Of a stretch of 64,000 bases of DNA, positions 49,307 through 58,029 are shown piece by piece; the first letter of the stretch is position 1; every line of letters begins with the position of its first letter. A program made the translations under genes and the position numbers. The stretch comes from an uncultured Clostridia bacterium (lineage in GTDB: Bacteria > Bacillota > Clostridia > Christensenellales > Borkfalkiaceae): NCBI GenBank assembly GCA_934247935.1, contig CAKQKE010000002.1, positions 1 through 64,000 on the forward strand. Direction: 5' to 3'. The notes beneath the pieces are model-generated. The model was not told where the DNA came from. It made no database searches and saw only the letters and a program-made list of their open reading frames with translations.

Positions 49307-50917
49307 TCAGTTTTTGTTGTGCCCGTATTTAACAATTATTTTATCAGGGTCTACAGCCAAAAAAAACTGCTTTCTTTTAAGCATTTGCCTTTGAGAGTCG
49401 ATTTTTACCGTGACGTAATTATTAAATCCGTCAACCACCACATACACGAGTTTTTCTTCGCCGAGCACGTCTTCGTCAAGGCAAGCCCTGACTAATATTG
49501 AGTTTTTACGTCTCTTGGAATACCCCGTAAACGCGTCGGGCGGAATAATTACCGTCGCTTGATTTGCCAAAATTTTGTTTTTCAAACAAAGTATGCTTTT
49601 GCCTGTTTTTAATCTGTTGAAGGGAAGTTTTATCGCAGTTGCCGCATTTTGTTTAATTTCGTATTTCGAAGTGATTTTTTGCTTGTCAACCGAATAAAGT
49701 TGAGTTGATTCCGACGGGAAATACAACTTTACATTATCTCCTGCTTTATATCCTCTATCCGTGCGCAATGCAATTTTCCCGGATTGCGTTGAAAACACCG
49801 TAGTCATTCCTTCTATAAAAGTAACGGTGGAATTTATCTCGAAATCACCGTCGCATTTAAAATAATGAATCTCGCCCGCCTTGATTTTTACGTAAACGCT
49901 TTCTTTTTTATCGATAATTCTATTCAAAAAAGCACTGTCGAGCGCATTTTCTACACCGCCGACAGTCAAAGTTTCGTTGCCGAGCGTTCCTTTTAAAAAG
50001 TATTCGTTTTTAAGTCCGCCGATTTGCACCCCGTTTTTATCAAAAACCACGGGATACTCAAGCCCGAAAAAATTTTTAGCAAGCAACACTTCGCCTGAGT
50101 CGTCTTCGTTTATCGTCTCTTTCAATAAGTCGGAAAGTTCGACTTCGCCGCCGTCGTATACTATTTTGTTTTTATATAAAACGCCGCCTTGAATTTCCGC
50201 TTTATCGCCCGCCAAAATGTACGTGGTTTCGGTGTTTTGCGGATTTTTTATCACTTCTTCGGGCGTGCCGTATGCGATAAGTTCGCCGTCGTTTAAAACG
50301 GCTATATGCCGCGCGAGTTTTAATGCCTCGTCAACTTTATGCGTGACGTAAATAAACGTAGTTTTCGGCAATTTTCTCTTCAATGCGATGAGCAAATCTT
50401 CATAATCGCTTCTCGATGCCTCATCCACGTTTGAAAGCGGTTCGTCGAACAGAATAATATCGGGAGAACGCAAAAGTGCTTTTGCCAAAGCAACCCTTTG
50501 CTGCTGACCGCCCGAAAGATATTTCGGCTTTCGGTTGAGCACCGAAGTCAAACCTAAAAGCGAAGCGACCGACCTTACCTTAGCATCGACCTCGACTTCG
50601 TTTAACCCGTGCGATTTATCGTAAAACCCTAAATTTTCATACACGGACATGTTGGGATACAAAACGTACTGTTGAAAAACCATGGCAATATTTCGTTTCT
50701 CCGCCGGTACGTCGCTCATTGGCACGCCGTCGAAAAACACTTCGCCAGAGGTGCATTTTTCAAGCCCGGCAATTACTCTTAAAAGGGTACTTTTGCCCGA
50801 CCCGGATTCGCCCATGATCACAGTAAAGTCCCCGCTTTCGATATGCAAGTCGAGACTTCTTAACGCATAAGAATCCAAACCGAATATTTTTGTCAAGTTT
50901 TTACAAGAAACGTCCAT
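49307..50917 (-). CDS. MalK/MsmK-like ABC transporter ATPase with long C-terminal domain
   Basis: A 536-residue cytoplasmic ATPase of the carbohydrate (CUT1) type: Walker A GESGSGKST (36-44), the Q-loop FQQYVLYPNMSV, signature LSGGQQQRVALAKA, Walker B IILFDEPLSNVD and the switch region YVTHKVDEAL. His is retained at the switch, but the following residues differ from the usual THDQ. After about residue 235 comes a beta-rich regulatory region roughly 300 residues long, more than double the ordinary MalK domain. No permease or binding protein is adjacent; it sits by itself between hydCBA and a membrane-protein cluster, and is a candidate shared ATPase for loci B and C. Confidence 0.9.
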   Translation of the reverse strand: MDVSCKNLTKIFGLDSYALRSLDLHIESGDFTVIMGESGSGKSTLLRVIAGLEKCTSGEVFFDGVPMSDVPAEKRNIAMVFQQYVLYPNMSVYENLGFYDKSHGLNEVEVDAKVRSVASLLGLTSVLNRKPKYLSGGQQQRVALAKALLRSPDIILFDEPLSNVDEASRSDYEDLLIALKRKLPKTTFIYVTHKVDEALKLARHIAVLNDGELIAYGTPEEVIKNPQNTETTYILAGDKAEIQGGVLYKNKIVYDGGEVELSDLLKETINEDDSGEVLLAKNFFGLEYPVVFDKNGVQIGGLKNEYFLKGTLGNETLTVGGVENALDSAFLNRIIDKKESVYVKIKAGEIHYFKCDGDFEINSTVTFIEGMTTVFSTQSGKIALRTDRGYKAGDNVKLYFPSESTQLYSVDKQKITSKYEIKQNAATAIKLPFNRLKTGKSILCLKNKILANQATVIIPPDAFTGYSKRRKNSILVRACLDEDVLGEEKLVYVVVDGFNNYVTVKIDSQRQMLKRKQFFLAVDPDKIIVKYGHNKN

Positions 50918-51107
50918 ATCTTTCCTTTTTTAATCTGTCTATTTATGTGCTATTGTATTTATTGCGCTACACTGCCGCTTTTGCGACGTCGCCGCTCCTT
51001 ATGTTTTCTTTATAAGAAATGCACTATTTTTGCAAGTTTTACGCAATACGTATCGCATAAACAACGCCGTTTATATTGTTAAATGAGTTTTTCATTTATT
51101 CCGAAGT

Positions 51108-52196
51108 TTATTCTTTACCATCGTTTTCTGTTTCTTTTCCGTCGATGTTTTCGAGCGTTTTTCCGGCGTTGTTTTTAATTGTTTCTACCTCGTCGAGGTT
51201 GTTTTCAATTTCCCCGCCTGTGTGATTTTCGTCGTTTTCTTCATCTTTGCCATCACCTTCATCGTCGCTGTTCTCGCTTTCGACTTCTTTTATAAAGTCG
51301 GAAATTTTATAATCGTCTACAACGATTTCGCATTGCCCGTAAAGTCCTTTTCTCACAAAGTCGGGGTAATTTTCGGCATTTATATATTTATCGAATACCG
51401 AGTTTGTATACAACACCCACACACATTCGAGATATCCGAATCCGAAACAACAAACGAAAAACATTCCAATATATTGCACCAACGGTACAGGTATATAAAA
51501 CAAAATCAGGTACGGAAGAACAGACGCCAAAAATATAAGGAGATTTTTGGGAAGTTGTTTAAAAGTATAAATAAACGCCGCTTTAAACACGTCGAAAGTC
51601 TTCATGTTGTACAGCGACGAAAGACAACAAGCGTACATTGTGACGATAATTGATATTAATTGCAGCAACAACAGCAAAACCACGCACGTAATTTTTATCA
51701 TCGGGCTGTTGTTTCCGAAAATAAAAGCGTATGAATAATACCCGCTGAAAAACAAAACTATACCGAAAATTAATGCGATAAGCAAATATTGTTTAAAACC
51801 GTACCCGACGCCCTTTTTAAAGTCTCTGAAAACCGAAACCGGTTCGTCCCAAACGAGTTGTCTCGCGACGTATATTCCGCCGGCAAGCCCGATAGAGGCA
51901 AACATTATAAGCGGGACTTTTACCATTAAGTTAAACGAGACCATTTTAAGAAGGTCTGCAATTTTATATTCGCTCGCTAATATATTTAAAAGATTAATTC
52001 CCGAATACACGCCGAAAACCAGAAGAGGGAGAAAAAACACAGCGGTCAATAAACACGTCTTTAAAAACTTTATGTATTCGTTTTTTATTACAAACCAAAG
52101 TGCTTTAAATCTGTTTTTCGGTAAATTTTCGGGTGTAAAATCGTTGTTTTTGGGTTTTCCTAAAATCAATCTTTGAAAAAAATCACCCAACTTCAT
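51108..52196 (-). CDS. DUF624/YesL-like membrane protein with acidic tail
   Basis: A 362-residue polytopic protein with about six membrane helices between residues 45 and 255, resembling the DUF624/YesL family that is often encoded beside sugar ABC transporters. The last 80 residues are a hydrophilic, strongly acidic Glu/Asp/Asn-rich tail. It overlaps the preceding gene by 14 bp and ends the three-gene cluster. Function of the family is unknown; an accessory role in sugar uptake is inferred from context only. Confidence 0.6.
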   Translation of the reverse strand: MKLGDFFQRLILGKPKNNDFTPENLPKNRFKALWFVIKNEYIKFLKTCLLTAVFFLPLLVFGVYSGINLLNILASEYKIADLLKMVSFNLMVKVPLIMFASIGLAGGIYVARQLVWDEPVSVFRDFKKGVGYGFKQYLLIALIFGIVLFFSGYYSYAFIFGNNSPMIKITCVVLLLLLQLISIIVTMYACCLSSLYNMKTFDVFKAAFIYTFKQLPKNLLIFLASVLPYLILFYIPVPLVQYIGMFFVCCFGFGYLECVWVLYTNSVFDKYINAENYPDFVRKGLYGQCEIVVDDYKISDFIKEVESENSDDEGDGKDEENDENHTGGEIENNLDEVETIKNNAGKTLENIDGKETENDGKE

Positions 52197-52743
52197 ATCC
52201 GTTCTCCTCTACGTAATCGAGAATTGTCTGAATCACGGCGTAACACGTATCGTAACTTTTGTTATGCCAATTTATAAGCATGTAATAATCGCCGGCAAGA
52301 TGTACCCCGTAAGGGACCCCGTCGATTATATAATTATCTTCAAGATCGACAAAGGGCGAATTTTCAAGACTTAAATAAAAATCTTTTGCGTCGTGCAACT
52401 CTATTTCGCTTTTATTAAAAACGAAAATATTGGTCATAATGCCGCCTTTTGTGCCGAAAAGTTTGAAATAATTACTGCTGTTCGGGTCATAATTTTCGAC
52501 GTGAACGACTTTTTTGTCGTTTTCTTTAGCAGTAGTTTTTATATCGTTTATAAGTTCTTTTTCAAAGTTTGCAGGAGCGGAAACCCACACGTAAAATTGT
52601 TCGCTCATCTTGGGTTTGGTAAACAAATAATAAACGAAACAATTTAAAAGCACCGCACTTACGACGCATATCAGATAAACCCACCATTTTCTTTTAAAAC
52701 TATTTATGGCGTCACGCTTAGTTATGTTTTCGTCATAAATCAT
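52183..52743 (-). CDS. Single-pass membrane protein of unknown function
   Basis: A 186-residue protein with a short basic cytoplasmic N-terminus, one membrane helix (WWVYLICVVSAVLLNCFVYYLF, residues about 20-41) and an external domain of about 140 residues with mixed alpha/beta character. I do not recognise it. It overlaps both neighbours (4 bp with the gene before, 14 bp with the gene after), so the three are co-translated and probably work together at the membrane. Confidence 0.7.
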   Translation of the reverse strand: MIYDENITKRDAINSFKRKWWVYLICVVSAVLLNCFVYYLFTKPKMSEQFYVWVSAPANFEKELINDIKTTAKENDKKVVHVENYDPNSSNYFKLFGTKGGIMTNIFVFNKSEIELHDAKDFYLSLENSPFVDLEDNYIIDGVPYGVHLAGDYYMLINWHNKSYDTCYAVIQTILDYVEENGYEVG

Positions 52744-53234
52744 AAGTCCGCCTCCTTGTATGCAATCAAATGGCGATTTGCGATTATCAAGTAGTATTCT
52801 TTGCCACTTTCAAGCGATACGTTTGCCCTGATGTTGACAATATAATCAACTTCTCTCTCTTTTACTTTGTCGTAAAATTTATAAGTAGAATACTCGAACC
52901 CGTCGATTTTAACGTCTTCTCCTTTCGCTATAAAAGTTGCCGCAGATTTTTTCTCGTCAGCCCCTGTCATTGCGTCGATATACTTATAATATCTTTTGCA
53001 CTTGCCGTAAATCACGTCGAAATAATACACGCTCCATACGGCGAATAAAACGCTTATCGCAATACCGAGCGCAAGCGGCAAAACATGCCCTATAACGAAA
53101 TTTAAACATATAAGCGTTACCGCAACGCAAACGTAAACTATTACCGCGATTTTATAGCGTTTTTTAAGCAGTCTCAACCTCTCGGACAATATATTAAGTT
53201 CTTCTTGAGAATAGCAATAAATATAATCTTTCAA
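52740..53234 (-). CDS. Two-helix membrane protein of unknown function
   Basis: A 164-residue protein with a helical N-terminus, a membrane hairpin (two helices, about 28-72) and a beta-rich C-terminal domain of about 75 residues (KIDGFEYSTYKFY, VDYIVNIRANVSLESGKEYYLIIANRH) that resembles small soluble domains on membrane anchors. I do not recognise the family. It is the first gene of the three-gene cluster and overlaps the second by 4 bp. Confidence 0.7.
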   Translation of the reverse strand: MKDYIYCYSQEELNILSERLRLLKKRYKIAVIVYVCVAVTLICLNFVIGHVLPLALGIAISVLFAVWSVYYFDVIYGKCKRYYKYIDAMTGADEKKSAATFIAKGEDVKIDGFEYSTYKFYDKVKEREVDYIVNIRANVSLESGKEYYLIIANRHLIAYKEADL

Positions 53235-53442
53235 CTTCGTTTCTTCTTTTAATTTATTAATATAATTTTACTACAAAACGGCAAATTAGTCAAGCCGATA
53301 AAAATACGTGCCCGCGATGCAATGGCAATTTACGCTTGTCTATACAGCGAGCAAATCGACGTACAATATAACAACAATGTAACAAGCAGTGCGGCAAATA
53401 ATACAACGGCAATACGGCAGGCATATTCGGTAATATATTCAC

Positions 53443-53485
53443 AAAAAATACGGGGCTACCGCAATGGCAGCCCCCTTGTATTTCT
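53443..53485 (-). terminator. Terminator of locus C
   Basis: On the minus strand GGGGGCTGCC pairs with GGTAGCCCC around ATTGC, extended by AATAC/GTATT, and runs into ATTTTTTG. It lies 36 bp past the GH43 stop codon. Confidence 0.75.
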
Positions 53486-53520
53486 TTATTTTAATTGCAT
53501 TAATCAATTAATTTAACCGA

Positions 53521-55941
53521 TTATGCGTTGGGTACAAGCGCAAGTTTTTTATTGATTACGCTTGCGTCGGTAGTTGCGTAGTACTCTTTAATTCCCAGAT
53601 TGGTGTTGAATGAAAGGAATCCTACCGTAGCCTTTCTACCGTTGTTAAATCCACGAGGATTAACAATCGTCGCTACATGTTGATCGTTACAGAAAAGATA
53701 TACAGTATCGTCCTTCATAAGAATTGCCATCTTGGTGTACGATCCGTTTGTGTATTGCGGAACATATTTAGCGGGAAGTTCGGTTGTTTCTTCCGTACCT
53801 GCCCAGTCCCAGTTGCCCGGATCGCCGAATACCGAGAACGTATAACCTACCATCTTGTTTGTATAGCCGTTTGACGCGTCTATATAGAAGAACATGCCGC
53901 CGTCGGCGTTTCTCAACGCCATACCGATCTTCGGATACGGGTCGTTTGTAAGAGCCTTTGTATCGGTACTTGCAAAGTTTGCAACCGTAATTTTACCTTC
54001 GGCATAGAACGCATTGGAATAAAGCCCCTTAAAGATTGTATATTGATCAGACGAACCTTTGTGGTAAACTATACTCTCGTTATCGTTCATTCCGTGGTCG
54101 TTTGTAAGATCGACGCCCCAAGTAGTGCCGAATTTAAAACTTGCGTCACCCGCTTCACCGAAAGTCGCGCTTGTAGGCGTTTTGTTCGACGACACTGCGG
54201 GGGGATTTGTATAAGAATATTTCTTGAAAGAATCTCCGCTGATCGGCGTTTTGTTGTTGCCCATTACCACTATTTCGGGAATATTTATTTCATAATCGCC
54301 GGAATTGAAAGTAATTTTGATTTGTTTTACGGCAAGATCAGCCCACTCTGCAATTACCGCGCCGCCGGGATTGGTCACTTCTTCACTGAAAGTATAGAAA
54401 TCGTAATCATATTTGAGATTTTTAATAGTTGCAACCTTATCTCCGGAAGAAGTCTTGTAAGTGAGTTCTACTTTGTTGATATTTACGAAAGTTTTATCGT
54501 ATTCGATAGCGTTGTAAATGAGAATAGAACGAGTATTTACATAACCGTTGAATTTCATTGTAATTTCGCTTGTACCTGCGTTGAATTCGGTTACGTTTAC
54601 AAGGTCGTTGTAAAGACCGTGAATCTTGATAAATCCGTCGTTGAGATAACTTGCGGAAGAATCGGATTTTACGTTTGTAGCCGTAACCGTTGCTTGCTCT
54701 GCAACGTTTTTATATCCGCAAACCGCCTCGGGAAGGGGTTGATAAGAATAAGTAGGTCCGTTGGTAACCATTACTTTTTGACCTTTACTGTTCTTTGTAA
54801 ATTTTACTCTATCGACAGCAAGTGCTCTGCCGCCGGAAATTTCTTCTCTGTTTTTAAAGGTGTGATATGCGATGAAAAGTTCGTCGCCGGCGTAAATAAA
54901 GCAGTGGTGACCTGCGGATTGAGTGCTCTTCCAGGAATCTTCGGTATACAAAACGTAACCGCCGTCATTGTAAGGAATTTTAACGAAGTCACCGAGAGGA
55001 TTGCTTGCAGTTGCCGTTCTTACCTTATAACCTGCAGATGTATACGGCCAGATGGAAAGCGTCATCATATAGGTATCGGTCTCTTCATCGTAATACATAA
55101 ACGGACCTTCATTTACCCAACAACCCTCTTCATCGGCAAGTTTAGTGCCGTTGTAGGCTTTATCGTAACCGTTTTGAGTGAGTTTTTTAAGCGTTGAATA
55201 ATCGGGGTCTAACCAACTATTGAGTTTACAACCCCAAATACATTGCGAACCTTGCGAACCGCCGTATGCCGACACGTACAAATATTTATCGCCCGTTTTG
55301 GGATCGATAAACGGAGATGCGTCGATTACCGTAGTAAACACTCCGTTCGAGTGAGCGGCAAAATCGAAAGCGGGTTTAGATTCGTCAGCGCAAATAAACG
55401 GACCTACGGGAGAATCAGACATCGCCACACTTATATACGCTGTGCCTTCGCCGCCGTTTTCACCCCATCTGTCATAAGACTTGATATCCCAGGCATTGTA
55501 ATACATGTAATACGTCTGGTCGTTTTCATCGTATATTACTTCGGGTGCCCAATAGTTTTCGTATGCCCAGGTGGTGAGATAGTCAGGCATAAACGCTACG
55601 CCCATATCTTCCCAGTTGGTCAAGTCGGTAGATCTCCAGCATTGAATACCGTGGCAACCGATAAGGTCGGAAGTGCCGTACGCATAGAAATATCCGCCGT
55701 ACTCTTTGCTTTGGTTTTTATCGACCCAGATTACCGACGGATCGGCTAATTCGAAGTCGAGAGTATTTGCATAATATAAGTTTTTATTGTAGTCTTCGTG
55801 AACGTTTGAAGTCGACATATCGTTGTAAGTGATATAATCAAATTCTCCGCCACCGCTTGATTCGCCACCGCCGCAGCCCGCAAAACAAGTTGCGGTAATC
55901 ATTCCGGCAACAGCCAAACTCAATAATCTGCTTTTTTTCAT
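53521..55941 (-). CDS. GH43 glycosidase lipoprotein 3 (locus C)
   Basis: Starting at 55941 (after AATAGGAGAATATTA) gives 806 residues with signal peptide and lipobox FAGC (Cys23); the longer frame from 56061 has no ribosome site and would bury the signal. The GH43 propeller spans about 55-410, with Asp67 in ELADPSV, Asp207 in TVIDASPFID and Glu278 in WVNEGPF. A discoidin-like (F5/8 type C) domain (about 440-590) and a C-terminal module of about 200 residues follow. That last module (YPKIGMALRN, MFFYIDA, GNWDWAG) also occurs in the SGNH protein of the same locus. The substrate class is likely arabinan or arabinoxylan. It is the last gene of locus C. Confidence 0.93.
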   Translation of the reverse strand: MKKSRLLSLAVAGMITATCFAGCGGGESSGGGEFDYITYNDMSTSNVHEDYNKNLYYANTLDFELADPSVIWVDKNQSKEYGGYFYAYGTSDLIGCHGIQCWRSTDLTNWEDMGVAFMPDYLTTWAYENYWAPEVIYDENDQTYYMYYNAWDIKSYDRWGENGGEGTAYISVAMSDSPVGPFICADESKPAFDFAAHSNGVFTTVIDASPFIDPKTGDKYLYVSAYGGSQGSQCIWGCKLNSWLDPDYSTLKKLTQNGYDKAYNGTKLADEEGCWVNEGPFMYYDEETDTYMMTLSIWPYTSAGYKVRTATASNPLGDFVKIPYNDGGYVLYTEDSWKSTQSAGHHCFIYAGDELFIAYHTFKNREEISGGRALAVDRVKFTKNSKGQKVMVTNGPTYSYQPLPEAVCGYKNVAEQATVTATNVKSDSSASYLNDGFIKIHGLYNDLVNVTEFNAGTSEITMKFNGYVNTRSILIYNAIEYDKTFVNINKVELTYKTSSGDKVATIKNLKYDYDFYTFSEEVTNPGGAVIAEWADLAVKQIKITFNSGDYEINIPEIVVMGNNKTPISGDSFKKYSYTNPPAVSSNKTPTSATFGEAGDASFKFGTTWGVDLTNDHGMNDNESIVYHKGSSDQYTIFKGLYSNAFYAEGKITVANFASTDTKALTNDPYPKIGMALRNADGGMFFYIDASNGYTNKMVGYTFSVFGDPGNWDWAGTEETTELPAKYVPQYTNGSYTKMAILMKDDTVYLFCNDQHVATIVNPRGFNNGRKATVGFLSFNTNLGIKEYYATTDASVINKKLALVPNA

Positions 55942-55967
55942 TAATATTCTCCTATTATATTTAAAAA

Positions 55968-57005
55968 TTAAAGTTTCATACCTGACGTCGCAATACCTTC
56001 GATGAAGTATTTTTGCGCAATGAGGTAAAGTATAATCGTGGGAAGAAGCGCAAGCACGCAACTCGCCATAATTACGTTTGGTTTCAACGGGAAATACGAA
56101 GCAAGTCCCGACAAAGCAACCTGAAGAGTGGGATATTCGTTGTCGACAAGGTAAAGATACGGTCCGAAATAATCGTTATATCCGCCGATAAAACCGAGCA
56201 ATCCCTGAGCGAAAAGCGCGGGAACCGAAAGCGGAACCATTATAGAGAAAAACATCCTATAAAAGCCCATACCGTCGAGTTTTGCCGCCTCTATCAAGTC
56301 GGTAGGAATACCCGAATAAAATTGCCGCATAAAGAACACGCACGTCGCCGCGCCGAACATACCGGGGACCATCAACGGGAAAGCCGACGTATTCAACCCT
56401 AAAATAGTATAAATAAGATAAGACGGAGTCGTCATTATCGTACCGGGAATCATCATCGTCGCCAGAAGCACGCTGAAATAAAAGTTTTTATGTTTGAAAT
56501 TAAGTTTTGCAAAAGCAAACGCACTCATTGCCGAAGTCAAAAGACCCAACAACGTAGGGGGTAATATTATGACGAGAGTTCTGAACAAACCCCATATAAT
56601 CTTCGGATGCGCGCCTTCGCTTCTCAAACCTCTGTAATCGTTGATACACGACTTATAAGCCTCTAAAGTAAACGGCTTGGGTATCCACGAAAAGTCGGGA
56701 TCAAGTGCCTGACCACTCGATTTAAACGATGTAGACAACACTATTAAAAACGGGAATAACGTCCACAAAGCAAACAAAATAAGTACTAAATAAATTATAA
56801 CTTTACTTATAATTACTCCAGGAGATTTTCTCTTTTTTGCCCTTGCGATATCTTCTGCCGTCATAAACGGGTTGTCTGCAGTATATTTGGCATTTACCGA
56901 AACCGCACCCGATTTCACCGAGCCCGAAGCATTTGAATTTGCACTTATTTCTTCAACGATTAAGTTGACGTTTTGCATAGAATTTTCATTATTATTCTTT
57001 TTCAT
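55968..57005 (-). CDS. Sugar ABC transporter permease, MalG type (locus C)
   Basis: Starting at 57005 (ATG eight bases after AAGGAG; the upstream in-frame GTG is too close to the ribosome site) gives 345 residues. A long polar N-terminal extension of about 68 residues precedes the six-helix permease core, with EAA loop IEAAKLDGMGFYRMFFSIMVP and the C-terminus AQKYFIEGIATSGMKL. The extension is longer than in the other two MalG-type proteins here. It follows its MalF-type partner by 12 bp. Confidence 0.94.
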   Translation of the reverse strand: MKKNNNENSMQNVNLIVEEISANSNASGSVKSGAVSVNAKYTADNPFMTAEDIARAKKRKSPGVIISKVIIYLVLILFALWTLFPFLIVLSTSFKSSGQALDPDFSWIPKPFTLEAYKSCINDYRGLRSEGAHPKIIWGLFRTLVIILPPTLLGLLTSAMSAFAFAKLNFKHKNFYFSVLLATMMIPGTIMTTPSYLIYTILGLNTSAFPLMVPGMFGAATCVFFMRQFYSGIPTDLIEAAKLDGMGFYRMFFSIMVPLSVPALFAQGLLGFIGGYNDYFGPYLYLVDNEYPTLQVALSGLASYFPLKPNVIMASCVLALLPTIILYLIAQKYFIEGIATSGMKL

Positions 57006-57017
57006 AAACACATCTCC

Positions 57018-57959
57018 TTAATCGTAACTTACCCAGAATTTGGATACGGTGAAGTTGATTGCCGTAATAATTAAAATGATTATAGCAAGCAACCAAGCGA
57101 CTGCCGATGCCTGACACCATCTGTTGGACCACAAAAGGTTGAACAAATAATAAACCGAGGTCAAGCCCTGACTGTTGGGTCCGGGGTTGGGACTCATGCC
57201 CGAAATAAGCAACGTCTGCGGACGAGCAAATTCTTGTAAAGCACCGATAAAGCCGGTAACGAGAACGTAAAACGTCGTCGGCGAAATTGCGGGAAGCGTG
57301 ATATTGAAGAATATTCTGAAAGCACCTGCCCCGTCGACTTTTGCCGCCTCGTAATACGTCGTGTTGACGTTTGTAAGCGCAGCGCCGAAAAGCACTATGT
57401 TAAACGCCGTACCACCCCAGATTCCCGTAACTATTACGCACCAAAAGAAATATTTGGGGTCGTTGAGCCAATCTATAAGGTTTTTATAGTTTTTACCGAG
57501 CATGTGGTTAAGTATACCATACGTCTGACCTATAAAGAATTGTCTCCATACAAGAGATATTGCAATCGTAGAGCAAACGAACGGTATAAAGTAAATCGAC
57601 CTGAATAATTTTTTACACTTTATATCTTTCGTCAAAAGGAAAGCGATTATAAGCGACAATACGATGTTTATAGGAAGCGAAGCCGCCATAATTACGGTAT
57701 TTTTTAAAGTCATTAAAAATTTACCGCCGTTGGGCATATCTTTCCAGAAAAATACGTATCTGAAATTATCGAGACCGACAAATTTTACATTTTCGAACAT
57801 ATAGTTATCCATCTCGATAAACGCCATTACTATAGCGAGTAACATGGGTATAAGTCCGAAAAGCACAAAACCGATTACAGGAACAATCGCCATTGCGGTA
57901 CCCGCAAGGTTTTCCTTTTTGTCAACCGATTTTTTATTAAATGATTTTTCAAGAGTCAT
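57018..57959 (-). CDS. Sugar ABC transporter permease, MalF type (locus C)
   Basis: Starting at 57959 (ATG after AGGTGGAAGGATT) gives 313 residues with six predicted helices and the EAA loop YYEAAKVDGAGAFRIFFNITLP. It forms the membrane channel with the MalG-type protein. A perfect hairpin (57986-58013) separates it from the binding-protein gene. No ATPase gene is present in the locus. Confidence 0.94.
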   Translation of the reverse strand: MTLEKSFNKKSVDKKENLAGTAMAIVPVIGFVLFGLIPMLLAIVMAFIEMDNYMFENVKFVGLDNFRYVFFWKDMPNGGKFLMTLKNTVIMAASLPINIVLSLIIAFLLTKDIKCKKLFRSIYFIPFVCSTIAISLVWRQFFIGQTYGILNHMLGKNYKNLIDWLNDPKYFFWCVIVTGIWGGTAFNIVLFGAALTNVNTTYYEAAKVDGAGAFRIFFNITLPAISPTTFYVLVTGFIGALQEFARPQTLLISGMSPNPGPNSQGLTSVYYLFNLLWSNRWCQASAVAWLLAIIILIITAINFTVSKFWVSYD

Positions 57960-57985
57960 AATCCTTCCACCTGATATCATATACG

Positions 57986-58013
57986 GTTAAGCGGAGAAAT
58001 TTCTCCGCTTAAC
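57986..58013 (-). promoter_or_regulatory. Perfect hairpin between binding-protein and permease genes (locus C)
   Basis: A 28-bp perfect palindrome (arm GTTAAGCGGAGAAA) in the 70-bp gap, with no T run after it on the minus strand. It matches the position and kind of the hairpins in locus B, and fits an mRNA-stabilising or attenuating role. Confidence 0.7.
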
Positions 58014-58029
58014 GCGCAATACAAATTAA

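Noticed and set aside
54043..55197. 384-residue plus-strand frame opposite the locus C GH43 gene
   Set aside because: The minus-strand GH43 motifs are unambiguous; the opposite frame is Cys/Arg/Phe-rich and lacks a domain.
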